Notes: generated by a model not told the origin, from the sequence alone. Positions 35,744-44,392 are shown, numbered from the stretch's first letter. The stretch: DNA of 64,000 nucleotides from Paludibacteraceae bacterium (GCA_031292565.1 JARLGW010000001.1:912435-976434); one strand, 5' to 3'. A program made the numbers and translations.

Positions 35744-36247
35744 GAACTTCTAAAAGAAGTTAAGAATTAAGAAGTTAAGAAGACAGAATAATACACATGG
35801 AAATCTCTTGTAAATTTACGGATTTAATAGCTTGGCAAAAAGCCCATGTGTTTGTATTGGAGGTATATAAAGTCACTGAAAAATTTCCAAAACACGAATT
35901 ATTCGGATTGGTGTCTCAATTTAGAAGAGCAGCTGTTTCCATTCCTGCCAACATAGCAGAAGGCTATAAACGAAAAGGAAAAGCAGAAAAATTGAGATTC
36001 TTTAATATATCACAAGGCAGTTTAGAAGAATGTCGCTACTTTATTATTCTTTCAAAAGATTTATCCTACATTGATGAAATGGAATATAACCTTTTGACTC
36101 ATGAAATAGAAGAATCTAGTAGAATATTAAATTCCTATTGTTTAAAAATAAGTAAAGACATTCAAGCAAACTAAATTATCATGAAGAAAATTCTTAATTC
36201 GTTTAACTTCATAACTTCTTCTAACTTCTTAACTTCAAACTAAACTT
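35744..36247. repeat. Four-helix-bundle cassette flanked by GAAGTTAAGAA-type inverted repeats
   Basis: Left flank 35744-35787 holds several AAGTTAAGAA words plus a 7-bp hairpin (AACTTCT/AGAAGTT, 35745-35761). The right flank 36181-36247 holds the complementary words (TTCTTAATTC, TTCATAACTTCTTC, AACTTCTTAACTTC). The two flanks are inverted relative to each other around the small gene. The layout suggests a unit that was inserted between etfA and the dehydrogenase gene. Confidence 0.65.
35797..36174 (+). CDS. Four-helix-bundle protein (S23/IVS family)
   Basis: 125 residues. The pattern DLIAWQKAHVFVLEVYKVTEKFP, LVSQFRRAAVSIPANIAEG (each in part), then RFFNISQGSLEECRYFIIL is the signature of the four-helix-bundle family (TIGR02436), first seen as the protein of intervening sequences in 23S rRNA of spirochetes. 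It is all-helical, and its role is unknown. In Bacteroidetes the gene is found scattered singly. Here it separates etfA from acyl-CoA dehydrogenase and is enclosed by inverted repeats; base use is more AT-rich than its neighbours. Confidence 0.92.
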   Translation: MEISCKFTDLIAWQKAHVFVLEVYKVTEKFPKHELFGLVSQFRRAAVSIPANIAEGYKRKGKAEKLRFFNISQGSLEECRYFIILSKDLSYIDEMEYNLLTHEIEESSRILNSYCLKISKDIQAN

Positions 36248-36268
36248 CAAACATAAAAATAAAAAATT

Positions 36269-37978
36269 ATGGCTAACTTTTATACAGACAATGCAGGATT
36301 GAAATTTCAGCTTTCGCATCCTTTAATGAAAAAGATTGTCACCCTCAAAGAAAATAATTTCGCTGATAAAGATAAATACGATTATGCTCCGCATGATTTT
36401 GAAGACACCGTGGATAGTTATGACAAGGTGTTGGAAATCATTGGCGAAATTTGTGGCGACGTGCTGGCTCCCAATGCCGAAGGCGTTGACCATGATGGAC
36501 CTCAAGTGGAAAACAACCGGGTTATTTACGCCCCCGGCACACAAAGAAACCTCGATGCCATAACGCAAGCAGGCGTGTATGGATTGTCCTTACCTCGCGA
36601 ATACGGCGGACTAAACTTCTCCATGATTCCCTACGTGATGGCTGCCGAAGTAGTAAGCCGTGCCGATACCGGGTTTGCTAACATTTGGGGGTTGCAGGAT
36701 TGTGCCGAAACCATCCACGAATTTGCTTCCAAAGAACTAAAAGAAGAATTTCTTCCCCGCATCAATAAAGGAGCAACTTGCTCTATGGACTTGACCGAAC
36801 CTGACGCGGGATCCGACCTACAAGCCGTGATGCTAAAAGCTACCTACAACGAAAAAGACGGATGGTGGTACCTCAACGGCGTGAAACGCTTTATTACTAA
36901 TGGCGATGCCGAAATTAAACTCGTGCTTGCCCGTTCGGAAGAAGGCACTTCCGATGGCCGTGGGCTTTCCTACTTCGTATGCGAAAACCCAAAAGACGCC
37001 TCAATGAAGGTACGCCGTATCGAGGATAAACTGGGTATTAAAGGCTCTCCTACCTGCGAACTGGTGTTTACCAACGTGAAAGCAAAACTCGTGGGCGACC
37101 GCAAACTGGGCTTGATTAAATACGTGATGTCGCTAATGAATGGTGCCCGCTTAGGTGTGGGAGCACAATCTGTTGGCGTATCAGAAGCAGCCTATCGCGA
37201 AGCATTAGCCTATGCCAAAGACCGTCGGCAGTTTGGCAAAGCCATTATCGAATTTCCTGCCGTGTACGAATTGATTTCGGTAATAAAAGCAAAATTGGAT
37301 GCATCACGTGCCTTGCTATACGAAACAACACGTTTTGTAGATGTATATAAAGCGTATGCCATCGTGGCCGAAGAACGAGCATTGGACAAAGAAGAAAAAG
37401 AAGACGCTAAAAAATATCAACGTCTGGCCGATGGCTTCACCCCACTCACCAAGTTGTTTGGCAGCGAATACGCCAACCAAAATGCTTACGACTGTATTCA
37501 AGTACATGGAGGTTCGGGCTTTATGAAAGATTATACCTGCGAACGCCTGTTCCGCGATGCCCGCATCCTAACCATTTATGAAGGGACATCGCAATTGCAA
37601 ACCGTGGCAGCCATCCGCCACGTAACCACGGGTACCTATCTAGCTCAAATACGCCACTATCAAGATGAAAAAATATTGCCCGAATTAGCCGGATTGCGTA
37701 CCAACCTTATTGCATTGACCGATTTGTATGAAAAAACGGTGAATAAAGTGGTTGAAACAAAAAACAACGAATATATAGACTTCCAGGCACGACGTATGGT
37801 GGAAATGGCAGGACACATTATTATGTGCTACCTTTTGTTAATGGATAGCACACGCGACAGTCAGTTTACAAAATCAGCCGAGGTTTATTTGAACTACGCG
37901 AAAGCCGAAATTATAAGGCATAGCAGTTTCATAGAAAGTTTTGACATAGAAAGTATCGGTGTTTATAAACAAGTTTAA
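36269..37978 (+). CDS. Acyl-CoA dehydrogenase
   Basis: 569 residues, a long form of the family. N-terminal helical domain, then the middle domain with CSMDLTEPDAGSDLQAV and WYLNGVKRFITNG, and the C-terminal domain with GARLGVGAQSVGVSEAAYREA, FGKAIIEFPAV, QVHGGSGFMKDY and IYEGTSQLQT, where the Glu is the catalytic base in related enzymes. An extra about 120 residues at the end form further helices. FAD-dependent oxidation of acyl-CoA with electrons passed to EtfAB, encoded just upstream, fits the operon. The true acyl substrate cannot be told. Confidence 0.94.
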   Translation: MANFYTDNAGLKFQLSHPLMKKIVTLKENNFADKDKYDYAPHDFEDTVDSYDKVLEIIGEICGDVLAPNAEGVDHDGPQVENNRVIYAPGTQRNLDAITQAGVYGLSLPREYGGLNFSMIPYVMAAEVVSRADTGFANIWGLQDCAETIHEFASKELKEEFLPRINKGATCSMDLTEPDAGSDLQAVMLKATYNEKDGWWYLNGVKRFITNGDAEIKLVLARSEEGTSDGRGLSYFVCENPKDASMKVRRIEDKLGIKGSPTCELVFTNVKAKLVGDRKLGLIKYVMSLMNGARLGVGAQSVGVSEAAYREALAYAKDRRQFGKAIIEFPAVYELISVIKAKLDASRALLYETTRFVDVYKAYAIVAEERALDKEEKEDAKKYQRLADGFTPLTKLFGSEYANQNAYDCIQVHGGSGFMKDYTCERLFRDARILTIYEGTSQLQTVAAIRHVTTGTYLAQIRHYQDEKILPELAGLRTNLIALTDLYEKTVNKVVETKNNEYIDFQARRMVEMAGHIIMCYLLLMDSTRDSQFTKSAEVYLNYAKAEIIRHSSFIESFDIESIGVYKQV

Positions 37979-37992
37979 AAATAGAATACTGA

Positions 37993-38022
37993 AACGGCTT
38001 ACATAGGTTTATGTAAGCCGTT
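37993..38022 (+). terminator. Terminator after acyl-CoA dehydrogenase
   Basis: Perfect 13-bp stem AACGGCTTACATA / TATGTAAGCCGTT around a GGTT loop, followed by TTCACTTC. It ends the etf-acd operon. Confidence 0.8.
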
Positions 38023-38153
38023 TTCACTTCTTAAATGTAGTTTTTTTTGAGAGCATCTTGTTTCACAATCTGAAAAATTATTGTCTTGCTCATTTTTTTA
38101 AACTTTATACTTCAAACTTATCTTTAATAAACACTTTTTTTGTAAAAAAATGC

Positions 38154-38161
38154 TATTTTTG
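38154..38161 (+). promoter_or_regulatory. Promoter of the DUF349 gene
   Basis: TATTTTTG, exact -7 match, 46 bases upstream of the ATG at 38208, with a T-run about 20 bases further upstream. It shows that the longer in-frame start at 38058 is not used. Confidence 0.6.
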
Positions 38162-38207
38162 CAATTCATCGTTTTACCTGAAAAATAAATTATTTCAAAC
38201 ATTGTAT

Positions 38208-40013
38208 ATGGACTCACTTGAACAAGACAAGTACTCTACAAACGAGCAACAAACAGCCTCTACGGAAATTATCACCGAATTTATAGTATCCGAACCTACA
38301 GTTACCGAAACGGAAGAAAACGAACAAACTTCGTGGAATACCCTTTCAAAAGCCGAATTAATAGAAAAATTGCGCGAAGTAGTTCAACGAAACGATGATG
38401 GAAATCAAAAAGCGGAAGTAGATTTAATCAAGCAACTTTTCTACAAAAAACAAAAATTTGAGAAAGATGCACAGGAAGGTGAAGAAAACAACACCGAAGA
38501 TGCTGAGGAAACAACATTAAAAACGTTGTTGAACGATTTCAAAGAAAAGCGTGCCAAAATAGTAGCTCAAACCGAAGCTCTGAAAGAAAAAAACTTAGGT
38601 CAACGACAAGTTATTGTGGATAAAATCAAGCTACTTTTGGACAGCCCGGAAACAATTCACGAGCATGTAACCGAATTCAAACAACTGCAACAGGAGTGGA
38701 AAGAAATCGGACATATTCCAATGGCTAATGCAAACCACTTGTTCAAGTCATACAACTTATACGTAGAGAATTTCTACGACCTGTTAAAAATAAACAACGA
38801 ACTGCGCGATTACGATTTCAAAAAGAATCTTGAACTAAAAACCGTTCTTTGCGTTGCAGCCGAAAAACTGGACGAAGAAACCGACGTAATCAGTGCATTC
38901 CACTCATTGCAAAAGCTGCACGAAGACTGGGCACAAACAGGCCCCGTGGCCAAAGATCTACGCGAACCTATTTGGCAACGTTTCAAAGCCGCTTCAACGC
39001 TAATAAACAAAAAACATCAGGGATATTTTGAAAGCTTGAAACAACAGGAAGAAGAAAACCTGAATCACAAAACACAAATTTGTGATACCATCGAAAAAAT
39101 TGATTACGAAAGCTTAAAAACATTCAAGGAATGGGACAGTAAAACCGAAGAAGTAATTAAACTTCAACAGGAATGGAAAACCATCGGCTTCACTTCCCGC
39201 AAAATGAATGTGCCTATATACGAACGTTACCGCACGGCTTGCGACACTTTTTTCACCAGAAAAAGCGAATTCTTCAAAGAAATAAAAGAAGAGTTGACCG
39301 TGAACCTCGAAAAGAAAAAAGGATTAATAGCCAAAGCCGAAAGCTTGAAAGACAGCACCGACTGGAAAGAAACCACGCAGAAACTGATAGACCTGCAAAA
39401 AGAATGGAAAACTATAGGATCCATCCCCCGCAAGCAATCGGATGCCATTTGGAGCCAATTTATCGCCGCATGCGATTGTTTCTTTGAACAAAAAGAAAAA
39501 GCTTTCTCTTCGTTAAAATCCGAAGAAAAAGAAAATTTGGATAAGAAAATCGCCATCATCGAAAAAATTGAAACTTTCCAACGGGTGGAGGATTTGTCCG
39601 ACAGCGTGGCAAACCTAAAAGAAATAATCTCCGAGTTCAATGCCGTGGGTCATGTGCCGTTCAAGGACAAAGACAAAATATACAAACGCTTCCGATCCGC
39701 TTGCGACACGCAGTTTGACGCATTGAACGTAGATGCAGCCAACCGCCACATCGATGCTTTCGCCGTAAGCTTGGAAAGCATGGCAGGAAAGGATAAAAAC
39801 AAACTGTTCCGCGAACGCGAAAAATTGCTCAAGCAATTTGACCGCCTTAAAAGCGAAATAAACACTTGCGAAAACAACATCGGGTTCTTCTCTTCCAACT
39901 CAAAGAAACCGAACCCTATGATTGTGGAAATGCAACGCAACATTGAAAAACTGAAAGGCGAAAAAGATTTGTTGTTAAAGAAAATTCAACTCATTGAAGC
40001 CCAACTGGCATAA
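38208..40013 (+). CDS. DUF349 repeat protein
   Basis: 601 residues from the ATG at 38208 (an upstream in-frame start at 38058 lies before the promoter). After an acidic N-terminal region come five units about 77 residues apart, each with a W/F-x-x-x-G core: EWKEIGHI (about 163), DWAQTGPV (240), EWKTIGFT (322), EWKTIGSI (399) and EFNAVGHV (476). Each core is followed by an IYxRF-like helix, most clearly in the last four. This is the DUF349 fold, an all-helical, highly charged, cytoplasmic protein family of unknown role. The C-terminal 90 residues look like coiled coil. Confidence 0.9.
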   Translation: MDSLEQDKYSTNEQQTASTEIITEFIVSEPTVTETEENEQTSWNTLSKAELIEKLREVVQRNDDGNQKAEVDLIKQLFYKKQKFEKDAQEGEENNTEDAEETTLKTLLNDFKEKRAKIVAQTEALKEKNLGQRQVIVDKIKLLLDSPETIHEHVTEFKQLQQEWKEIGHIPMANANHLFKSYNLYVENFYDLLKINNELRDYDFKKNLELKTVLCVAAEKLDEETDVISAFHSLQKLHEDWAQTGPVAKDLREPIWQRFKAASTLINKKHQGYFESLKQQEEENLNHKTQICDTIEKIDYESLKTFKEWDSKTEEVIKLQQEWKTIGFTSRKMNVPIYERYRTACDTFFTRKSEFFKEIKEELTVNLEKKKGLIAKAESLKDSTDWKETTQKLIDLQKEWKTIGSIPRKQSDAIWSQFIAACDCFFEQKEKAFSSLKSEEKENLDKKIAIIEKIETFQRVEDLSDSVANLKEIISEFNAVGHVPFKDKDKIYKRFRSACDTQFDALNVDAANRHIDAFAVSLESMAGKDKNKLFREREKLLKQFDRLKSEINTCENNIGFFSSNSKKPNPMIVEMQRNIEKLKGEKDLLLKKIQLIEAQLA

Positions 40014-40102
40014 GCACTCAAAATAAAAATACTACCATTCAATAGTAATAACCCCAACAGCCCTCCTCGCGAGGGTTGTTCCATTTTATACAAACCAAAC
40101 AC

Positions 40103-41668
40103 ATGCAACAAACGCTACAACTGACTCTTACTCCCGAACAAGCAGCCAGCCACGACAAAATTAAAATAGTAGCGGCCGGTAAGCTCAACATTCCGCCCCG
40201 GCAGATTACCGGCATACGCGTTACCCGCAAAAACATTGATGCCCGTAGCTTCCTGCCCAAGGTAAACATGGACGTACTTGTGTTTGTAGATGAAAAGCCC
40301 ACGCTCAATAAACCCGATTATTTCCAATATCAGGATGTATCGGGCAAAGATCCTGTAATCGTAATTGGAGCAGGCCCTGCCGGTTTGTTTGCCGCCTTGC
40401 GGTTAATTGAACTCGGCCTTCGCCCCATCGTGCTGGAACGAGGCAAGGACATTAGCGAACGAAAAAAAGACATTGCCTCGCTGTGTAAAAACGAGAGCCT
40501 CGACCCCGAAAGCAATTACTGCTTTGGCGAAGGTGGGGCAGGCACTTTTTCCGACGGCAAGCTTTATACCCGCTCCAAAAAGAAAGGCAACATACAACGC
40601 GTACTCGATATTTTCCATTTTCATGGAGCACAGGATGCAGTGCTATACGAAGCACATCCGCACATTGGCACCGACAAACTGCCAGAAGTAATTAAAAATA
40701 TACGCGAAACCATTGTCAAACATGGCGGTGAAGTTCACTTTAACAGTAAAGTAACCGATTTCTTGTTGGAAAACGATACCGTTCAAGGCGTGGTAACGGC
40801 TGACGGCACCACGTGGAAAAGCCTGGCTGTAGTTCTAGCCACGGGACATTCCGCCCGCGATATGTACGAACTGCTAAACCAAAAAGGCATTGCACTGGAA
40901 GTAAAAGGATTTGCCATGGGCGTGCGGGTAGAACATCCGCAAGCCTTGATAGACAGCATACAATACCACTGCGAAGAGCGTGGCGAATACCTGCCTGCCG
41001 CTGCTTATAACCTGGTGGCGCAAGTGGACGGGCGGGGTGTGTACTCCTTCTGCATGTGCCCCGGTGGAAACATCGTACCGGCCTCAACAGGAGATAAAGA
41101 GCTGGTAGTAAACGGCATGTCCAACTCCAAACGAAATTCGCCCTACGCCAATTCTGGTATCGTGGTGGAAATACGCCCGGAGGATTTAACCGAATGGCAA
41201 CAATACGGACAGCTTGCCGGACTTCGATTCCAACAGCACGTGGAGGAAATGGCCTTCAATAATAACGGCGGACAAGGTGGGCAACAGGCTCCGGCACAAC
41301 GGTTGGCCGATTTCGTAAAAGGAAAGTTATCCGATTCACTACCCGAATGCTCCTACCTACCCGGCATTATCTCCTCCCCGCTTCACTTTTGGCTGCCCGA
41401 CATAATAGGCAAACGCCTACGGGAAGGATTCAAGCAGTTCGACCGTAAGATGAAAGGATTTGTAACGAACGAAGCCGTGGTAGTAGGCGTGGAAAGTCGT
41501 TCCTCCTCACCCGTGCGTGTTCCACGCGACCCGGAAACATTGCAACACATCCAAATAAAAGGGCTCTACCCTTGTGGCGAAGGAGCCGGTTATGCAGGTG
41601 GCATCACCTCCTCGGCAATGGATGGTGAAATTTGTGCCGAAAAGATAGCAAATCAATTGGGCAATTAA
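40103..41668 (+). CDS. FAD-dependent oxidoreductase (COG2509 type)
   Basis: 521 residues from the ATG at 40103; the frame extends upstream to 40076, but M-Q-Q-T matches the usual N-terminus. A small N-terminal domain of about 80 residues (ending FVDEKPTLNKPDYFQY) precedes the Rossmann FAD site VIVIGAGPAGLFAALRLIELG. YCFGEGGAGTFSDGKLYTR and the C-terminal GLYPCGEGAGYAGGITSSAMDG are the family hallmarks. The substrate is not known for this group. It lies about 60 bases after the DUF349 gene. Confidence 0.92.
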   Translation: MQQTLQLTLTPEQAASHDKIKIVAAGKLNIPPRQITGIRVTRKNIDARSFLPKVNMDVLVFVDEKPTLNKPDYFQYQDVSGKDPVIVIGAGPAGLFAALRLIELGLRPIVLERGKDISERKKDIASLCKNESLDPESNYCFGEGGAGTFSDGKLYTRSKKKGNIQRVLDIFHFHGAQDAVLYEAHPHIGTDKLPEVIKNIRETIVKHGGEVHFNSKVTDFLLENDTVQGVVTADGTTWKSLAVVLATGHSARDMYELLNQKGIALEVKGFAMGVRVEHPQALIDSIQYHCEERGEYLPAAAYNLVAQVDGRGVYSFCMCPGGNIVPASTGDKELVVNGMSNSKRNSPYANSGIVVEIRPEDLTEWQQYGQLAGLRFQQHVEEMAFNNNGGQGGQQAPAQRLADFVKGKLSDSLPECSYLPGIISSPLHFWLPDIIGKRLREGFKQFDRKMKGFVTNEAVVVGVESRSSSPVRVPRDPETLQHIQIKGLYPCGEGAGYAGGITSSAMDGEICAEKIANQLGN

Positions 41669-41688
41669 TCAATTTGCTAATTTGCTAG

Positions 41689-41696
41689 TATCTTTG
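41689..41696 (+). promoter_or_regulatory. Candidate promoter before the YqeY-like gene
   Basis: TATCTTTG, exact -7 match, 84 bases before the next start codon. The -33 position is not clear. Confidence 0.4.
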
Positions 41697-41724
41697 CCAA
41701 AAATATTCACAGCGGTACATTTAT

Positions 41725-41779
41725 GAATTGCACATTGTGAATTACGAATTATAAATTGTGAATTATAAATTATAAAAGT
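41725..41779. repeat. Short GAATTATAAATTGTGAATTA-type repeat
   Basis: Imperfect tandem words of about 10-11 bases (GTGAATTACGAATTATAAATT and relatives) in the leader of the YqeY-like gene. A closely similar stretch occurs at 60771-60803, next to the AddB-like gene. It looks like a dispersed AT-rich spacer repeat. Confidence 0.5.
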
Positions 41780-41780
41780 T

Positions 41781-42230
41781 ATGGATTTATTCGATCAAAT
41801 TAGCGAGGACATCAAAAAAGCGATGCTCGCCAAAGACAAAGTAGCATTAGGAGCCCTACGTGGTATTAAAAAAGAATTTCTAGAAGCAAAAACAGCCAAA
41901 GATGGCGAAAATTTTAATGACGAAGCCGGCATTAAAATACTTCAAAAAATGGTAAAGCAACGCAAGGATTCCGCTCAAATATACAAAGAACAAAACCGCC
42001 CCGAATTAGCAGAAACCGAAATAGGAGAAGTTGCCGTAATAGAAAAATACCTGCCTGCTCAAATGAGTGATGCCGAACTGGAAGCCGCCGTAAGTGCCAT
42101 TATAGCACAAGTAGGTGCCGCCGGTCCTCAAGACATGGGCAAAGTAATGGGTGTAGCCTCCAAGCAACTGGCAGGCAAAGCCGAAGGCCGTGCTATCTCC
42201 GAAAAAGTAAAAGCCTTATTGAATAAATAA
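41781..42230 (+). CDS. GatB/YqeY domain protein
   Basis: 149 residues, the complete YqeY family: helical, with DIKKAMLAKDKVALGALRGIKKEFLEAK (seen in parts) near the start, QKMVKQRKDSAQIYKEQNRPELAETE in the middle, IEKYLPAQMSDAELEAAV and GKVMGVASKQLAGKAEGR at the end. It resembles the tRNA-binding tail of GatB, but the function of the free protein is not established. It ends at an intrinsic terminator. Confidence 0.94.
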   Translation: MDLFDQISEDIKKAMLAKDKVALGALRGIKKEFLEAKTAKDGENFNDEAGIKILQKMVKQRKDSAQIYKEQNRPELAETEIGEVAVIEKYLPAQMSDAELEAAVSAIIAQVGAAGPQDMGKVMGVASKQLAGKAEGRAISEKVKALLNK

Positions 42231-42251
42231 ACCGACAGCTCAATAAACACA

Positions 42252-42284
42252 AACGCATCTAATTTTTGTTAGATGCGTTTTTTT
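42252..42284 (+). terminator. Terminator of the YqeY-like gene
   Basis: AACGCATCTAA (42252-42262) and TTAGATGCGTT (42269-42279) form an 11-bp stem with a 6-base loop, followed by a run of T. Confidence 0.85.
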
Positions 42285-42651
42285 GTATCCTTATATTTGG
42301 CTGCAAAAAAAATTAAATGATTATGTTTGAAGTATCTTACTTCACAAATTTTTCGGATTGCAAATCCTGTTGAATATTTTGAAGGGGACGGATTGCGATG
42401 TTGGATATTTTTGTAGTTAACATAGAGGCACAGGTCGAGAAACCTCCGCCAGCGGGGGATATTCATCACTATAAATATAACAATTATATCGGAATTATGC
42501 TAACCTTTTCTTGTTTTTCTTATATCGAACTCACGTTAACTTACACATTTTCTGGGATAGTGTCAATTTAGAAAATGAGGACAATAAAATTGGTTCTTTC
42601 TTGTTTGAAAATTCACCTAATTAGGTGGGTAAAGGTTATATTTTAAATAAT

Positions 42652-42659
42652 TATTTTTG
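42652..42659 (+). promoter_or_regulatory. Promoter of the leucine-rich repeat gene
   Basis: TATTTTTG, exact -7 match, 33 bases upstream of the ATG at 42693. This favours that start over the TTG at 42657, which overlaps the element. Confidence 0.55.
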
Positions 42660-42692
42660 TATTTCATATTTACCAATCTAAAAAATAAATTT

Positions 42693-44267
42693 ATGAAAAA
42701 AACAATTCTATTCCTAATTGCTTTTTGTCTAATGATAAGTGTTTCAGCTACAACTTTTCAAGTAGGTGGATTTACTTATTATGTGCCTAATTCTGCAAAA
42801 CCATACGAGGTTGCTCTTACCTCTGGGACTGTTTCATATACGGGAGATATTACTATTCCGTCTACGGTGGTGTATAGTGGAATTACTTATACTGTGGTAA
42901 TGATTAGTGGTGCTTTTACTTATAGTACTGGGCTTACTTCTGTTTCTATACCAACTACTGTAACTTCTATAGAAGGAGGTTCTTTCTCCTATTGTTCGGG
43001 TTTAAAATCTATAACTCTTCCATCTAAAATTTCTTTTTTAGGGTCAGAGGCCTTTAAGGGTTGTACTGGTTTAACATCGCTCACCATTCCAGAAGGTGTT
43101 TCTTCTATCGAGTCTTCTGCTTTTTATGGATGCACGGCATTGACCACCGTTACTATTCCCTCTACGGTATCTTCGCTTGGTGCTTCTGCCTTTTATGGTT
43201 GTACTGGGTTAACATCTGTAACCCTAACTAATGGTGTTGCCTCAATTAATAGCTCAGCTTTTTCAAATTGCACAAACTTAAGCTCTATAAGTATTCCAAG
43301 TTCTGTTACTACAATCGGTTCTGATGCCTTTTCTAGTTCTGGGTTGAGTTCTATAACCATACCTACTTCTGTAACTTCAATTGGGGCAAGTGCTTTTTCT
43401 AATTGTAGAAGTTTAGCTTCTGTGGTTATCCCAAGCTCAGTCACTGTAATAAATTCTAGCCTTTTTAATGGATGTACGGGTTTGAGTTCTGTTACTATTC
43501 CAAGTACTGTTACAACTATTGCCGATAATGCATTTTACTATTGTACCAATCTTACTTCAATTGATATTCCTGCTTCTGTAACTTCCATTGCACAATATGG
43601 TGCTTTTGTTAATTATGGTAAGTTAACAAGTATTTCGGTAGATGCCTCGAATCCCAATTATTGTAGCGTAGATGGCGTATTGTTTAATAAGGATAAAACA
43701 ACTCTTCTTTATTTTCCTTCTGGTAAAACGGGAACATACACAATTCCGTCTACCGTAACTACTATTGCTAACAATGCTTTTACTGGAAATAGTAATTTAA
43801 CTTCGGTAATTATTCCTACATCGGTTAAGAGTATAGAGCAATATGCTTTCTATTCTTGTACTGCTTTGAGTTCGATATATGCTAATGCTACTACTCCTGT
43901 AGATTTGAGTTCATCCTCTGGTGTTTTCTCCAGTGTAAAAACAGCAACTTGTGTTTTACATGTAACAACCAATAATGCCAAAGTATTATATGCCACAGCT
44001 ACTCAGTGGAAAGATTTTACCTCTATAGTGGTTGATGGAACCGCAGCTTTGGATGAGGCTTGTACAAAAGCATTTAAATTTACTGCTTCAAATGGCAAGG
44101 CTATTATATCTAGTTTACCTCAAGGACAAACTTTAGCAGTGTATAACCTACAAGGGGCTACTATCTATAACAAAAAAGCAACAACAGAAACAGTAAGTGT
44201 AGCTCTACCTGCACATGGAGTATATATTGTAAAAGTAGGAACAGAGAGTATGAAGGTGGTGTATTGA
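42693..44267 (+). CDS. BspA-type leucine-rich repeat protein with type IX (type A) sorting domain
   Basis: 524 residues. A signal peptide (MKKTILFLIAFCLMISVSA) is followed by about 14 repeats of about 23 residues with the consensus I-P-s-s-V-t-s-I-g-x-x-A-F-x-x-C-t-x-L-t-S-v (LRR_5 type, as in BspA surface proteins). A break with NPNYCSVDGVLFNKDKTTLLYFP (in parts) occurs after repeat 11, as usual in this family. The last about 70 residues (TLAVYNLQGATIYNK, then GVYIVKVGTESMKVVY) match a type A type-IX sorting domain. BspA-like proteins bind host or matrix ligands; the ligand is unknown. Codons are strikingly T-rich compared with neighbours. Confidence 0.88.
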   Translation: MKKTILFLIAFCLMISVSATTFQVGGFTYYVPNSAKPYEVALTSGTVSYTGDITIPSTVVYSGITYTVVMISGAFTYSTGLTSVSIPTTVTSIEGGSFSYCSGLKSITLPSKISFLGSEAFKGCTGLTSLTIPEGVSSIESSAFYGCTALTTVTIPSTVSSLGASAFYGCTGLTSVTLTNGVASINSSAFSNCTNLSSISIPSSVTTIGSDAFSSSGLSSITIPTSVTSIGASAFSNCRSLASVVIPSSVTVINSSLFNGCTGLSSVTIPSTVTTIADNAFYYCTNLTSIDIPASVTSIAQYGAFVNYGKLTSISVDASNPNYCSVDGVLFNKDKTTLLYFPSGKTGTYTIPSTVTTIANNAFTGNSNLTSVIIPTSVKSIEQYAFYSCTALSSIYANATTPVDLSSSSGVFSSVKTATCVLHVTTNNAKVLYATATQWKDFTSIVVDGTAALDEACTKAFKFTASNGKAIISSLPQGQTLAVYNLQGATIYNKKATTETVSVALPAHGVYIVKVGTESMKVVY

Positions 44268-44286
44268 TAAGTACCCCCAAACCCCG

Positions 44287-44392
44287 TACGGCGTAGGCTC
44301 TGCCTACGCCGTAGCTAAAAAGAAGTCTCCAGACTTCATCAGTATAAATCAGATTTCATTCCGACAGGCTAAAAGCAAGTTTCCAAACTTGC
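44287..44392. repeat. Cluster of three perfect palindromes
   Basis: Between the leucine-rich gene and nnr: TACGGCGTAGGC / GCCTACGCCGTA (12-bp stem, loop TCT) at 44287-44313; GAAGTCT-CC-AGACTTC at 44322-44337; GCAAGTTT-CC-AAACTTGC at 44375-44392. The last two share the form arm-CC-arm. The first could terminate the upstream gene; the others look like a dispersed palindromic repeat. Confidence 0.6.

Larger units (their letters stand above)
42231..42692. other. Gene-free region before the leucine-rich protein; possible repeat remnant
   Basis: Apart from the terminator (42252-42284) and a promoter (42652-42659), the stretch 42320-42475 has the look of a dispersed-element remnant: CGGATTGCAAATCC, then a second GGATTGCG about 40 bases on, and a G/C-rich inverted repeat CCTCCGCcaGCGGGGG near 42445. 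The open frame on its minus strand (42269-42469) covers the terminator and I do not call it. I recall similar sequences recurring in Bacteroidetes genomes but cannot verify this. Confidence 0.4.

Noticed and set aside
38058-38207. N-terminal extension of the DUF349 protein (50 residues).
   Set aside because: It runs across the promoter at 38154-38161 and is Cys/Phe/Leu-rich, unlike the family; the ATG at 38208 is the better start.
42269-42469. Open frame of 66 codons on the minus strand.
   Set aside because: It overlaps the intrinsic terminator of the YqeY-like gene and a repeat-like sequence, has no promoter and no recognisable family; likely a by-product of the repeat.
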